From Solibacteraceae bacterium (lineage in GTDB: Bacteria > Acidobacteriota > Terriglobia > Bryobacterales > Bryobacteraceae), in contig JAJPJX010000130.1 in assembly GCA_021324015.1 (NCBI GenBank), positions 1 through 57,162 on the forward strand: DNA of 57,162 nucleotides, read 5' to 3'. The notes under the pieces were generated by a model. It ran no database searches. It had not been told where the DNA came from and saw only the letters and a program-made list of their open reading frames with translations. Numbering within the stretch: position 1 is the first letter of the stretch; each line of letters opens with the position of its first letter. The translations under genes and the position numbers were made by a program. This document shows positions 44,601 through 53,168 of this stretch, piece after piece.

Positions 44601-45106
44601 ATGGATCCGGAGGTAGTGGGCGCCACGCCGGATTGCAGCCCCAGTAAGTCGATGTAGCTGCGGCCGTTCAGCGGCAGGTCAAGAACTTTCTTTTGGTCGA
44701 TGACCTGGCCGAGTTGCGTATTGGTGGTTTCGACCTGGACGGCGTTAGCGCTGACTTGAACCTGCTGCTCGACGCTGCCCACCTTCAGCGTGACATCGAT
44801 ACGGCGCTGTTCGTTGACGTCCAAGGTGACATCGGTGACCAGGAATTTCTGGAATCCCGGAGCGGAGGCCTCTACTTTGTAGCGGCCTACGGGCAGAGCC
44901 AGAATGCGGTACTGCCCGAAGCTATCCGTCGAAGCCATCGCGCTCTGGTTCGTTTCCAGGTTGGTGGCCACCACCTTGACGCCGGCGATGACGGCGGCAG
45001 TCTCGTCCCGGACCGTGCCCAGAATCGACCCGGTCACATCCGCAAACAACTGTACGGAACCTGACAGAACCACAGCAGCCGCAGCTACCCACAAGCGAAG
45101 TCTCAC
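41627..45106 (-). CDS. Oar-like TonB-dependent outer-membrane receptor, third copy
   Basis: A 1159-residue receptor starting with GTG at 45106, preceded by AGGGAGGGG. Signal peptide to about residue 23, then a carboxypeptidase-regulatory-like domain (GSILGTVRDETAAVIAGVKV), then the plug with LDLPLNGRSYIDLLGLQSGV, then the barrel ending in LSLKFLW. It is first in a leftward run with PSCyt1/DUF1549/DUF1553 and DUF1501, which mirrors the order receptor, DUF1549/1553, DUF1501 on the other strand at 17197-26759. Its ligand is unknown. The barrel has many Asn/Gly-rich loops, as is normal for this group. Confidence 0.93.
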   Translation of the reverse strand: MRLRLWVAAAAVVLSGSVQLFADVTGSILGTVRDETAAVIAGVKVVATNLETNQSAMASTDSFGQYRILALPVGRYKVEASAPGFQKFLVTDVTLDVNEQRRIDVTLKVGSVEQQVQVSANAVQVETTNTQLGQVIDQKKVLDLPLNGRSYIDLLGLQSGVAPTTSGSIQQDRPVSGDLSSGNISVNGQRETANAFLVNGGDVSEGRNLGTAVIPNLDSVAEFRLITNSFDAEYGKFSGAIMNAITKSGTNGFHGTAFEFLRNDKLDSRGFFDPEKGVFRRNQFGYAVGGPAIKNKVFWFTDYQGTREARGISSGLVQVPTPAQRQGDFSGQNAFVDSAGDPTSVQGSYWAQVLSKRLGYTVSAGEPYSLPNCTSTLNCVFPGGIIPQRAWSAPAVATMKYIPLPNSGDSFLTTAGYAQNVRDDKAGQRVDILTQKTGNWFVYYYFDDSTVYNPFGANVPGFPTVTPTRAQQGVVSNTKIFGPTAVNEFRASFMRTATTTNEPQAGFGKISDFGFVTGPGTLGIIPSGPPGYEGLPNIGFLNFNIGSPTLTTFQPNNTWHFADNFSKISGRHTLKFGGEFRYYQINERNVCAPNGSFNFDGSETGSDFADYLLGAPVGYTQCSMQFLDSRTRYGGLYGQDSFRVKPNLTLNYGLRWDVNMPWYDTQGKIETIVPGLQSTVFPTAPKGWVVPGDPGIPSTLAPTRYNNFAPRVGLAYSPGFSDGILGKIFGGPGKTSIRAAFGIYYSSIEDLNLFYEVGDAPYGLYWPSILPPLFEEPFRTRADGSSQGQRFPFVFPIPGDPRNKTLDYSVFLPIQGSPGYDIHNHVPYAEHYNFTLQRSLSKDTVLSLAYVGTQGHRLISETESNPGNPALCLSLRGTGVLAGTPECGPFGELGTYTRPDGTVINGTRGPLGPNFGSNGFTSNIANSNYNSLQISVERKAADFTFLAAYTYSKAMDDSSGFGEWINFMNYNLSRALSAFDQTHNFVVSYNYAVPLDRAFRSLPKRLTEGWSLNGITRFASGFPISISQSGDRSLTGTSGVDAPNFVGGLVINDPRNAGADGVPNEYFNRSAFTSESLGGVGNANRRFFHGPGLNNFDFGLHKDTKIRESMAVQFRAEFFNIFNHTQFTNPSGNYASSLFGVVTSARDPRIGQLSLKFLW

Positions 45107-45224
45107 AGACCCCTCCCTAAAGAATGCAGAATCAGTTGTAAACTCGCCCCTGACCGCGAGTTGTGCTCTTTAGTATGTATTTACTAGAAAACCAGGAGAG
45201 ATTCAAGAGCAGCCTTGTGAGGCG

Positions 45225-46139
45225 TTACTTAAAGGCATACTGGAAGGCGTTAGCGGCGATCTGGCGCAGCTCGGCTTCGGAGAAGCCGAAGCAGGTGGCG
45301 GCGAGTTCGAACTCGCCGGAGAGCGAGGCGCCGAACAGCGCCGGGTCGTCGGTGTTCAGGATGATGGGGACTCCCGCCTCGAAGAGCTGGCGCACGGGAT
45401 GCTCGTTCAGGCTGCCGACCGCACCCGTGGCCAGGTTGCTGGTGATGCAGACTTCCAGCGGCACATCCTGCTCCCGCAGGTAACCCACCAGTTCGGGGTC
45501 CTCGATGGAGCGGATGCCGTGGCCAATGCGCTCGGCCCCAATGCGCAGGGCACCCCAGACCGACTCAGGTCCGGCGGATTCGCCGGCATGGGCGGTGAGC
45601 CGCAGGCCGCTGTCCCGGGCGAACTGAAACACTTCCGTGAACCACTCGGCGGGGCCGCGCGCCTCATCCCCGCCGATACCGAAAGCCACCACGCCGTCCT
45701 CGACGCGTTCGGCCGCCAGGCGGGCGACGGCCATGGCGTGTTCGACGCCGAAATGGCGCACGGCATCCAAGATCCAACGGACCTGTGTGGCAGAGCCTTG
45801 CGCGGACTCCCGGATGGCTTCGTAGACGGCCGCAAAATCCTGCTTTTTCCAAAGCACCACGCCGGCGGAGATGGTGATTTCGGCGTATTCCACGTGCTCC
45901 TCGGCGAGTTGCGCCAGCAGGCGCCGGGTGACCAGGGCGTAGTCTTCCGGTTTCCGCAGGCGTTCCACCACCCGCTTGAAGCACATGAGGAACCCCTGGA
46001 AGTCCTCGAAGCGGTAGAGTTCCTCGATCTGTTGCGGACTCAGGTCGGGCGCCAGCTCCCGCATGGTCCGTGGTTCCACCGACCCCTCCAGATGAAGATG
46101 CAGTTCCGCCTTGCGCCAAGCACTGTAACTTTCCCGCAT
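45225..46139 (-). CDS. Adenosine deaminase-family enzyme (possibly aminodeoxyfutalosine deaminase)
   Basis: A 304-residue metallo-deaminase. Zinc ligands are in AELHLHLEGS (His-x-His), TAHAGE and the conserved Asp pair NTDDPALFG; RIGHGIRS carries the catalytic His. The start at ATG 46139 puts HLHLEGS near residue 14, as in the family; the longer frame adds 41 basic residues and is unlikely. The block AEITISAGVVLWKKQDFAAV resembles aminodeoxyfutalosine deaminases of the futalosine menaquinone pathway more than classical adenosine deaminase, but sequence alone does not settle it. No other mqn genes are in the window. It is divergent from glgB with a 23-base gap. Confidence 0.88.
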   Translation of the reverse strand: MRESYSAWRKAELHLHLEGSVEPRTMRELAPDLSPQQIEELYRFEDFQGFLMCFKRVVERLRKPEDYALVTRRLLAQLAEEHVEYAEITISAGVVLWKKQDFAAVYEAIRESAQGSATQVRWILDAVRHFGVEHAMAVARLAAERVEDGVVAFGIGGDEARGPAEWFTEVFQFARDSGLRLTAHAGESAGPESVWGALRIGAERIGHGIRSIEDPELVGYLREQDVPLEVCITSNLATGAVGSLNEHPVRQLFEAGVPIILNTDDPALFGASLSGEFELAATCFGFSEAELRQIAANAFQYAFK

Positions 46140-46162
46140 ACTTGCAATAATGATAGGCTCGC

Positions 46163-48337
46163 ATGACTGCTGAAGAAATTGAAGCCATTGCCGGCGGATA
46201 TCACGGCGACGCCTTTCGGATTCTGGGTCCGCACGCGGTGCGGAAGCGGGGCGGCCAGGCACGCTGGGAGGTGCGGGCGTTTCTTCCGCAGGCGCAGTCC
46301 GCAGAAGTGGTCCTGGGCGACAAGCTCTGGCCCATGGCGCGGCAGCACAGCGAAGGCTTTTTCGTGGCCACCCTGCCGGGCGAGGTAGGGCCCTATCGCA
46401 TCCGGGCCCTGCTCTTCAGCGGCGCGGCGATCGATTTCGAAGACCCTTACCGCTTTCCCCCTTTAGTCTCCGATTTCGATCTGCACCTGCACAGCGAGGG
46501 CACGCTGTATGCGGCCTACGAGACGCTGGGGGCACACCTGGTGGAGTGCGGGGGTATTCCCGGCGTACGCTTTGCCGTGTGGGCGCCGAACGCGGAGGCG
46601 GTGACCGTGGTGGGCGACTTCAACCAATGGGATGCGCGCCGCCACCCCATGCGCCGGCGCAACGCCGGGGTCTGGGAATTGTTCGTGCCGGAACTGGGAG
46701 AGGGCGTGAACTACAAATTCAACGTCCGCTCGCGCTTCCGGGCATTCCAGCAGCTCAAAGCCGACCCCTACGCGTTCTATTGCGAAGTGCCACCCAAGTC
46801 CGCCTCCGTGGTCTGGAACCTGGACAAATACCAGTGGCGCGACGAGGCCTGGATGGAGGAGCGCGCGCAAAAAGAGCTGCTCAAGTCCCCGGTGGCCATC
46901 TACGAAGTGCACCTGGAGTCCTGGCTGCGGGGGCCGCAAGGCCAGATCCTGAGCTACCGGGAGATCGCCAAAAGCCTGGTGGAGTACGTCAAGCGCCTGG
47001 GATACACGCACATCGAGCTGCTGCCCATCATGGAGCACCCGTTTTCGGGATCCTGGGGCTACCAGGTGATCGGCTATTACGCGCCCAGCTCGCGCTTCGG
47101 TCCGCCGGAGGATTTCATGTACCTGGTGGACGAATGCCACCTGGCGGGCATCGGGGTGATCGTGGACTGGGTGCCGGCGCACTTCCCCAAGGACGCGCAC
47201 GGGCTGGTCTACTTCGACGGCACAGCGCTCTACGAGCACGACGATCCGCGCAAGGGCGAGCACCGCGACTGGGGCACGCTGATTTTCAATTACGGCCGCA
47301 ACGAAGTGCGCGCCTTTTTGATTTCCAACGCGTTGTTCTGGCTGAAGCGCTATCACATCGACGGCCTGCGGGTGGATGCGGTGGCCTCCATGCTGTACCT
47401 GGACTACTCGCGCCAGCCCGGCGATTGGGTGCCGAACCAATACGGCGGCAACGAGAACCTGGAGGCCATCGACTTCCTGCGCCGGTTCAACGAGCTGGCC
47501 CACCAGGTTCCCGGCGCGGTGACCATCGCCGAGGAGTCCACGGCCTTTCCGGGGGTGTCCAAGCCGGTGTACCTGAACGGCCTGGGCTTCACTATGAAGT
47601 GGAACATGGGCTGGATGCACGACATGCTGGATTATTTCGAAAAGGATCCGGTCCACCGCAAGTACCACCACCAGAACATCACGTTTAGCCTGCTATACGC
47701 CTTTACCGAGAACTTCGTGCTGCCCATTTCGCACGACGAGGTGGTGCACGGCAAGCGTTCGCTGCTCAATAAAATGCCGGGCGACGAATGGCGTCAGTTC
47801 GCCAACGCGCGGGCGTTCCTGGCTTATATGTACGCGCACCCCGGGAAGAAGCTGCTGTTCATGGGACAGGAGATCGGGCAGCGGGAGGAGTGGTATCACG
47901 ACGCCAGCGTGCGGTGGGAGCTGCTGACTTTCGATTATCATCGCAGACTACAGACCCTGGCGGCCGAGCTGAACCGCTTTTACCGCGCCAACCCGGCGCT
48001 CTACCAGGTAGATTTCCACTACACGGGATTCGAATGGGTGGATTTCCATGACGTGGAAAGCTCCGTGATCTCTTTCATCCGGCGCGCGGAGGATCCGCAG
48101 GACTTTCTGCTGTTCGTGTGCAACTTCACTCCCGTGACGCGCGAAAACTACGAGATCGGGGTACCGGAAGAAGGCTTCTACCAGGAGGTCCTCAACACGG
48201 ACGCGGAAATATTCGGCGGCAGCAACGTGGGCAACAGCCGGGCCGTATCTTCCCGCCGGGTGCCGCGGCACAACCGCGCCTTCAGCATTTCGATCACGCT
48301 CCCGCCGCTGGCGGTGGTGGTATTTCGCAAGCATTGA
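46163..48337 (+). CDS. glgB: 1,4-alpha-glucan branching enzyme
   Basis: A 724-residue GH13 branching enzyme forming alpha-1,6 branches in glycogen. Domains: N1 domain (to about 105), CBM48 ([20 protein letters not shown], about 130-215), and the catalytic barrel. The nucleophile Asp is in [13 protein letters not shown] at residue 405, the same number as in E. coli GlgB; the acid/base Glu is in AEEST at 457-458, and [11 protein letters not shown] follows. An all-beta C-terminal domain ends the protein. Length is normal. The next gene starts two bases after its stop. No other glycogen genes are in the window. Confidence 0.96.
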   Translation: MTAEEIEAIAGGYHGDAFRILGPHAVRKRGGQARWEVRAFLPQAQSAEVVLGDKLWPMARQHSEGFFVATLPGEVGPYRIRALLFSGAAIDFEDPYRFPPLVSDFDLHLHSEGTLYAAYETLGAHLVECGGIPGVRFAVWAPNAEAVTVVGDFNQWDARRHPMRRRNAGVWELFVPELGEGVNYKFNVRSRFRAFQQLKADPYAFYCEVPPKSASVVWNLDKYQWRDEAWMEERAQKELLKSPVAIYEVHLESWLRGPQGQILSYREIAKSLVEYVKRLGYTHIELLPIMEHPFSGSWGYQVIGYYAPSSRFGPPEDFMYLVDECHLAGIGVIVDWVPAHFPKDAHGLVYFDGTALYEHDDPRKGEHRDWGTLIFNYGRNEVRAFLISNALFWLKRYHIDGLRVDAVASMLYLDYSRQPGDWVPNQYGGNENLEAIDFLRRFNELAHQVPGAVTIAEESTAFPGVSKPVYLNGLGFTMKWNMGWMHDMLDYFEKDPVHRKYHHQNITFSLLYAFTENFVLPISHDEVVHGKRSLLNKMPGDEWRQFANARAFLAYMYAHPGKKLLFMGQEIGQREEWYHDASVRWELLTFDYHRRLQTLAAELNRFYRANPALYQVDFHYTGFEWVDFHDVESSVISFIRRAEDPQDFLLFVCNFTPVTRENYEIGVPEEGFYQEVLNTDAEIFGGSNVGNSRAVSSRRVPRHNRAFSISITLPPLAVVVFRKH

Positions 48338-48339
48338 GT

Positions 48340-49935
48340 ATGCCGGAGCGTTACGACGCGATCATCGTGGGCGGCGGCCACAACGGCCTGGTGACGGCCG
48401 CCTACCTGGCACGCGCCGGGCGGAAGGTGCTGGTGTGCGAACGGCGCGAGCTGGTGGGCGGCTGCGCGGTGACCGAGGAAGTGTGGCCCGGCTTCCGGGT
48501 CTCCACCGCAGCCTACCTGGTGAGCCTGCTACAGCCGCGCATCGTCGCGGAACTGGAGCTCGAACGGCACGGCTACCACGTGGACGCCAAGGATCCGGCG
48601 TTCTTCTCAGCCTTCCCGGACGGACGCCACTTTTTCATGTGGCAGGACCGCCGCAAGACGCTGGAGGAGATGGCGCGCTTCTCGGCGCGAGACGCCCGGG
48701 TGTATGCGGAGTACGAAGAGCAGTTGGAACGGATTTCCCGGGTGATCGAGTGGCTGCTGCTGACCACGCCGCCGCAATTCCCCCCGGCGGGCGTGGGCGA
48801 CTTTCTGGAATACCTGAAGCTGGCGGCGCGCCTGCGCGGCCTGGGATCCAAGGACCTGGTGGCGCTGGTCAAGATCTTCACGCAGAGCGCCGCCGATCTG
48901 CTGGATGAATGGTTCGAGTCCCCGGAAGTGAAGGTGACGCTGGCCACCGACGGGGTGATCGGCGCCAACGGGGGGCCGCGCTCGCCGGGCACGGCCTACA
49001 TCCTGCTGCATCACTGCATGGGCGGGGTGGGCGGGCATCGCGGGCTGTGGGGCTTCGCGCGCGGCGGCATGGGCGCGGTCTCCGAAGCCATCGCGAGCGC
49101 CGCGCGCAGCCGCGGGGTGGTGATCCGGACCGGGGCGGCGGTGGAGAGCATCCTGGTGCGGGACGGCGCCGCCACGGGCGTGGTGCTGGCGGGCGGGGAA
49201 GAGATCCAGGCGCGGATCGTGGCCTCCAACCTGGACCCCAAAGTCACCTTTCTGCGGCTGCTGGACGAGCGCGAGCTTCCCGCGGAGTTCCTGGCGGCGG
49301 TGCGCCGCTTCCGCATCGAAGGCACGTCCTGCAAGATTAACCTGGCGCTCGACGGCCTGCCGGATTTCCGCGCCCTGCCGGGTGCGCCGGGGCCGCAGCA
49401 CCGGGCCACCATGCACATCTGCCCCTCGATCGACTACGTCGAACAGGCCTGGGACGACGCCAAGTATGGCCGGCCCTCGGAGCGTCCGCTGCTGGAGCTG
49501 ACGATTCCCACGATGTACGATCCCTCGCTGGCGCCGGCAGGCAAGCACATTATGGGCATCTTCCTGCAATACGCTCCCTACACGCTGCGCGAAGGCACGT
49601 GGGACGACCTGCGGGAAGGCTTCACCCAGCGGGTGCTCGACCTGATAGAGGAATACGCTCCCAACCTGCGGGCGATTCTGCTGGAGCGGCAGGTGCTGAC
49701 GCCGCTGGACCTGGAACGCCAGTTCGGCATCACCGGCGGCAACATCTTTCACGGCGAGATGAGCCTGGACCAGATGTTCGTCATGCGCCCCGTGGCGGGC
49801 TGGGCGCGCTACCGGACTCCCATCCGCGGGCTGTACCTGTGCGGCTCCGGCGCGCATCCCGGAGGAGGCGTGATGGGAGCTCCGGGGTACAACGCGGCGC
49901 GGGAGATCCTGAAAGATGGAAGACGACCGGGCTGA
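48340..49935 (+). CDS. FAD-dependent phytoene desaturase-like (PYROXD2-type) oxidoreductase
   Basis: A 531-residue flavoprotein. The N-terminal dinucleotide fold is IIVGGGHNGLVTAAYLARAG followed by VLVCERRELVGGCAVTEE. The C-terminal FAD-contact block LYLCGSGAHPGGGVMGAPGY is typical of the carotenoid desaturase/amine oxidase superfamily, and the overall layout matches PYROXD2-like members rather than true phytoene desaturases. The start at ATG 48340 is two bases after glgB, so the two are co-transcribed, though a functional link is not obvious. The substrate is unknown. It ends ten bases from the converging protease-RCC1 gene. Confidence 0.9.
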   Translation: MPERYDAIIVGGGHNGLVTAAYLARAGRKVLVCERRELVGGCAVTEEVWPGFRVSTAAYLVSLLQPRIVAELELERHGYHVDAKDPAFFSAFPDGRHFFMWQDRRKTLEEMARFSARDARVYAEYEEQLERISRVIEWLLLTTPPQFPPAGVGDFLEYLKLAARLRGLGSKDLVALVKIFTQSAADLLDEWFESPEVKVTLATDGVIGANGGPRSPGTAYILLHHCMGGVGGHRGLWGFARGGMGAVSEAIASAARSRGVVIRTGAAVESILVRDGAATGVVLAGGEEIQARIVASNLDPKVTFLRLLDERELPAEFLAAVRRFRIEGTSCKINLALDGLPDFRALPGAPGPQHRATMHICPSIDYVEQAWDDAKYGRPSERPLLELTIPTMYDPSLAPAGKHIMGIFLQYAPYTLREGTWDDLREGFTQRVLDLIEEYAPNLRAILLERQVLTPLDLERQFGITGGNIFHGEMSLDQMFVMRPVAGWARYRTPIRGLYLCGSGAHPGGGVMGAPGYNAAREILKDGRRPG

Positions 49936-49945
49936 TGCGCCCCGC

Positions 49946-51778
49946 CTACTTCACGACGGGCGTGGGGACCGCGCCGTATCGCGGCCAGGCGCGCTCGTCA
50001 TTTCCCGTGCCGGGCAGAACGCCCCAGCAATACACCGCGCCGTTCGAGATGCCGCACGCTTGCGTGAGGCCCACGCTCACGCTTTCCCACGTGAGATTAC
50101 CGGCCACCGGGACCGGCATCCGGCTGCTCGACGTGGATCCGTTCCCAAGCTGGCCGTACCGGTTCTCCCCCCAGCAATACGCGGCTCCGTCTTTGGCCAC
50201 GGCACAGGCGGATTCCGATGTAGCGCTGAGGGAGCGGAACGAATGGCCTCCCGGCACACGAGCCGGCGAGCCTGCTTTTCGATCGGCGAAACTGAGATCT
50301 CCCCAACAGTAAACGTCGCCGGTCTTCGCCAACACGCAGGGCCCGCTGACCGAGTCGATCTCGACTGCGTCCGGAAGAGACAGGGGCCGCCTGTCGCCCC
50401 TAAAGTAGCGCAACATTCCGCCGGCAGCGGTCACGAACTGCCAATTGAATCTGAAATCCATGGAACGTAACCGTTCGCCGGCCAGCGCGGGCTTGGGCTC
50501 CACGACATCCTCAAATGCGGCTTCGTTCAACCGGCGATGACGGTCAGATTCACTCAGGTAATAGGGAACCTCGGAGCCGGCGCCCCAGCAGTACGCTCCC
50601 TCGTTTGCCGCCATCCCGCACGTGAACGCTTTGGAGACCCCCAGGGACCGGAAGGTGAGGCCGCCGGATACAGGCACGGGGACTATGCTATCGTCCTTGG
50701 AGCCGTTGCCGAGTTGGCCGTACTCGTTGCTCCCCCAGCAATAGCCGGCACCCCCCGCTGTCACCGCGCAAGTGTGGTAAGTTCCGGCGGTGATGGACTG
50801 GAATCGCAGACTGGTGCGCACGCGGTGGGGGCTGGCGCTGAACAGGGCGGCGCCCCGCGCCGGCACCGCGGTGCGTCTGTAGGGGATGGGTACCGGCGAA
50901 TACGGGGCGCCTTTGATTCGCCGCTCCATGGCATCCTGTTCCTGTTTGTCCAAAGTCTCGAAATCAATCCGTTCGTCGACGTACGCCGCGCGATAGGTTC
51001 CGATGCGGCCCCAGCAATAGGCGACGCCGGCCGGAGTCAGAGCGCACGCGCGCACGCCCACGCTGACAGAGGAGAATCGCCGCGGAGCCGGCGGCGCACC
51101 CAGAAGAACCGGGAGCCCCCATTTCCGGAATTGTGCCGTAACACGCTGGATGTCGACCGCTTCGCCGTAGGGAGGATCTTCGGACTTGAGCATCCCGACA
51201 ATCTCCTGCTCCTGGTTAAGAAGCGCGCCTCCGGAATGGCCGCGCGCCAGGAAGGTGGACTCGAACTCCAGCAGGTCGCCGTTCCGGTCCGAGAATTTTT
51301 CGGGCGTGGCATTGATGCGCCAGGCCCGGCGGGCAGGGTTCCCCACCAGATAGAGCGGATCTCCGCGCCGAAGAGCCGCGCTGCCCACGGCCTCGAACGG
51401 CATGCCGTCCATTTGGATGCCGGTCGCCTGGAGGCCGTCTACGCGCACGGCGGCGAGATCCAGTTGGGGATTTGGCTGCGGCAGAACAGCGCCAGGCAGC
51501 GTCCGGCCGCCCAGCCAGCGGAACTGCACGCGCACATTCCCGGCCTGGCGGCTTCCCTCCCGTAGAAGGTGATTGGCCGTCGCGATGTACACGGAATCTG
51601 AATCCGCGCCGACGATGATGCCGGCTCCGAAGCGGCCGGCGCCGTCCAGGCTGGCCTCGATCATGACGACGGCCTGCCGGATATCTTCCTCGGCAACCTC
51701 GCGCGCCGAGTCTTGGGCGTACGAACCCGCGCCGCAGGCGAGCCCAATCCACAGCCAGAGCCACGTGGAATGACGCAT
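49946..51778 (-). CDS. Secreted serine protease fused to RCC1-like beta-propeller
   Basis: A 610-residue protein with a signal peptide (WLWLWIGLACGAGSYA) when started at ATG 51778, which has GGAGGTG before it; the frame's earlier start adds a basic MFVRYRRRRRC. Residues 30-235 form a trypsin-like domain with the triad His70 (TANH), Asp107 (QLDLAAV) and Ser182 (GHSGG), so it looks active. From about 245 to the end are seven RCC1-type blades, six ending in YCWG with a paired Cys earlier (for example CAVTAGGAGYCWGSNEYGQL). The fourth blade is degenerate (GGMLRYFRGDRR) and lacks both cysteines. RCC1_2 repeats often mediate binding, so this may be a targeted protease. It is transcribed in the same direction as ntrX, 43 bases from its stop. 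Confidence 0.88.
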   Translation of the reverse strand: MRHSTWLWLWIGLACGAGSYAQDSAREVAEEDIRQAVVMIEASLDGAGRFGAGIIVGADSDSVYIATANHLLREGSRQAGNVRVQFRWLGGRTLPGAVLPQPNPQLDLAAVRVDGLQATGIQMDGMPFEAVGSAALRRGDPLYLVGNPARRAWRINATPEKFSDRNGDLLEFESTFLARGHSGGALLNQEQEIVGMLKSEDPPYGEAVDIQRVTAQFRKWGLPVLLGAPPAPRRFSSVSVGVRACALTPAGVAYCWGRIGTYRAAYVDERIDFETLDKQEQDAMERRIKGAPYSPVPIPYRRTAVPARGAALFSASPHRVRTSLRFQSITAGTYHTCAVTAGGAGYCWGSNEYGQLGNGSKDDSIVPVPVSGGLTFRSLGVSKAFTCGMAANEGAYCWGAGSEVPYYLSESDRHRRLNEAAFEDVVEPKPALAGERLRSMDFRFNWQFVTAAGGMLRYFRGDRRPLSLPDAVEIDSVSGPCVLAKTGDVYCWGDLSFADRKAGSPARVPGGHSFRSLSATSESACAVAKDGAAYCWGENRYGQLGNGSTSSSRMPVPVAGNLTWESVSVGLTQACGISNGAVYCWGVLPGTGNDERAWPRYGAVPTPVVK

Positions 51779-51821
51779 CGGGCACCTCCGCCGCCGCCGA
51801 TACCGGACAAACACCCCTATT

Positions 51822-53168
51822 TTACGCTTTGCGCGTCAGGCCGAGGGCGCGGATGCGCTTATGCAGGTTGGTGCGCTCCATGCCGAGGGCCCGCGCCGCG
51901 CCGGAGACGTTCCAGTTGGACTCTTCCAGCGCGCGCAGGATGTGCTCCCGCTCGGCCGACTCGCGGGCTTCCTGGATGGTGGTCCGCGGGCCGGCTTCGC
52001 GCTGCACCCGGATCTCCACCGGGATCGACTCGCGGGTGAGCCGCTCGCCGGGGGTCAGAATGGCCATGCGCTCGATGACATTGCGCAACTCCCGGGCGTT
52101 ACCGGGCCAGGCATAGCTTTCGAGCAGGGGGTACAGGCCCGGTTCCAGGATCTTGGGCTTGAAGTTGTTGCGGGCGCAGAAATCTTCCAGGAAATACTCC
52201 GCCAGGGGCCGGATGTCCTGCGGCCGCTCGCGGAGGGCCGGGACGCGGATGGGCACCACGCTGAGGCGGTAGAAGAGATCCTCGCGGAACCGGCCCTGCG
52301 CCACCATGGCGGCCAGGTCGCGGTTCGTGGCGGAGACCACGCGCACGGAGACGCGAATAGTCTGCTCGCCGCCCACCCGGTGAAACTCGCCCTCCTGCAG
52401 CACGCGCAGGAGCTTGGCCTGGGAGGCGGCGTGCAGGTCGCCGACCTCGTCCAGAAAGATGGTGCCGCCGTCAGCCAGTTCGAACTTTCCGCGGCGCGCG
52501 GCAGCGGCTCCGGTGAAGGCGCCCTTTTCGTGCCCGAATAGCTCGCTTTCCAGGAGCTCGGTGGGAATGGCGGCGCAGTTCACTTTGACGAAGGGCCCGG
52601 AAGCGAAGGGGCTGAGTTGGTGGATGTGGGCGGCCAAAAGCTCTTTGCCGGTGCCGGACTCGCCAATCAGCAGCACGCGGGCATCCGACCGGGCGGCCAT
52701 ACCGGCCTGTTCCACGGCCCGCTGGAAAGCGGGGCTGGAACCGATCATCGTGGGGCCGCTGCCCACCAGTTCGCGCAAACGTTCGTTTTCCTGGCGCAGC
52801 GTGGCCTGTTCCAGGGCATTCTTCAAGGCCAGCAGCACCTTGTCCCGGCTTAGGGGCTTTTCCAGGAAATCGAAGGCTCCGGCACGGGTGGCCTCCACGG
52901 CGTCGGCGATGGTTCCGTGGCCGGAGATCATGATCACCGGCGACGGGCTGGCGCCCTGGCGCAGGGACCGCAGCAGATCGATCCCGTTGCCGTCCGGCAG
53001 GCGCACGTCGAACAGGAAGGCATCCGCGCGCGCCGTGTCCGGATGCGCGCGGAATTCGGCGGCCGAGCGGCACACAGCCACCTGGTAGCCCTCGCGCTCC
53101 AGCACCAGGCGCAGGGAACGCCCGATATTCTCTTCGTCATCCACAATCAGGACGCGCTGGGGTGCCAT
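51822..53168 (-). CDS. Sigma54-dependent response regulator (NtrC/NtrX type)
   Basis: A 448-residue regulator. The receiver domain has acidic pocket DDEE (10-13), phosphoacceptor Asp54 and Lys104. The AAA+ domain has Walker A GESGTGKE (169-176) and the sigma54-contact loop GAFTGA (216-221), with FLDEVGDL as Walker B. The C-terminal Fis-type helix-turn-helix reads SNWNVSGAARALGMERTNLH. It overlaps the kinase gene by 32 bases, so the pair is made together. Members activate sigma54 promoters; because GAFTGA is intact this one should do so. The rpoN gene is not in the window. NtrX is the closest name by kinase pairing. Confidence 0.95.
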   Translation of the reverse strand: MAPQRVLIVDDEENIGRSLRLVLEREGYQVAVCRSAAEFRAHPDTARADAFLFDVRLPDGNGIDLLRSLRQGASPSPVIMISGHGTIADAVEATRAGAFDFLEKPLSRDKVLLALKNALEQATLRQENERLRELVGSGPTMIGSSPAFQRAVEQAGMAARSDARVLLIGESGTGKELLAAHIHQLSPFASGPFVKVNCAAIPTELLESELFGHEKGAFTGAAAARRGKFELADGGTIFLDEVGDLHAASQAKLLRVLQEGEFHRVGGEQTIRVSVRVVSATNRDLAAMVAQGRFREDLFYRLSVVPIRVPALRERPQDIRPLAEYFLEDFCARNNFKPKILEPGLYPLLESYAWPGNARELRNVIERMAILTPGERLTRESIPVEIRVQREAGPRTTIQEARESAEREHILRALEESNWNVSGAARALGMERTNLHKRIRALGLTRKA

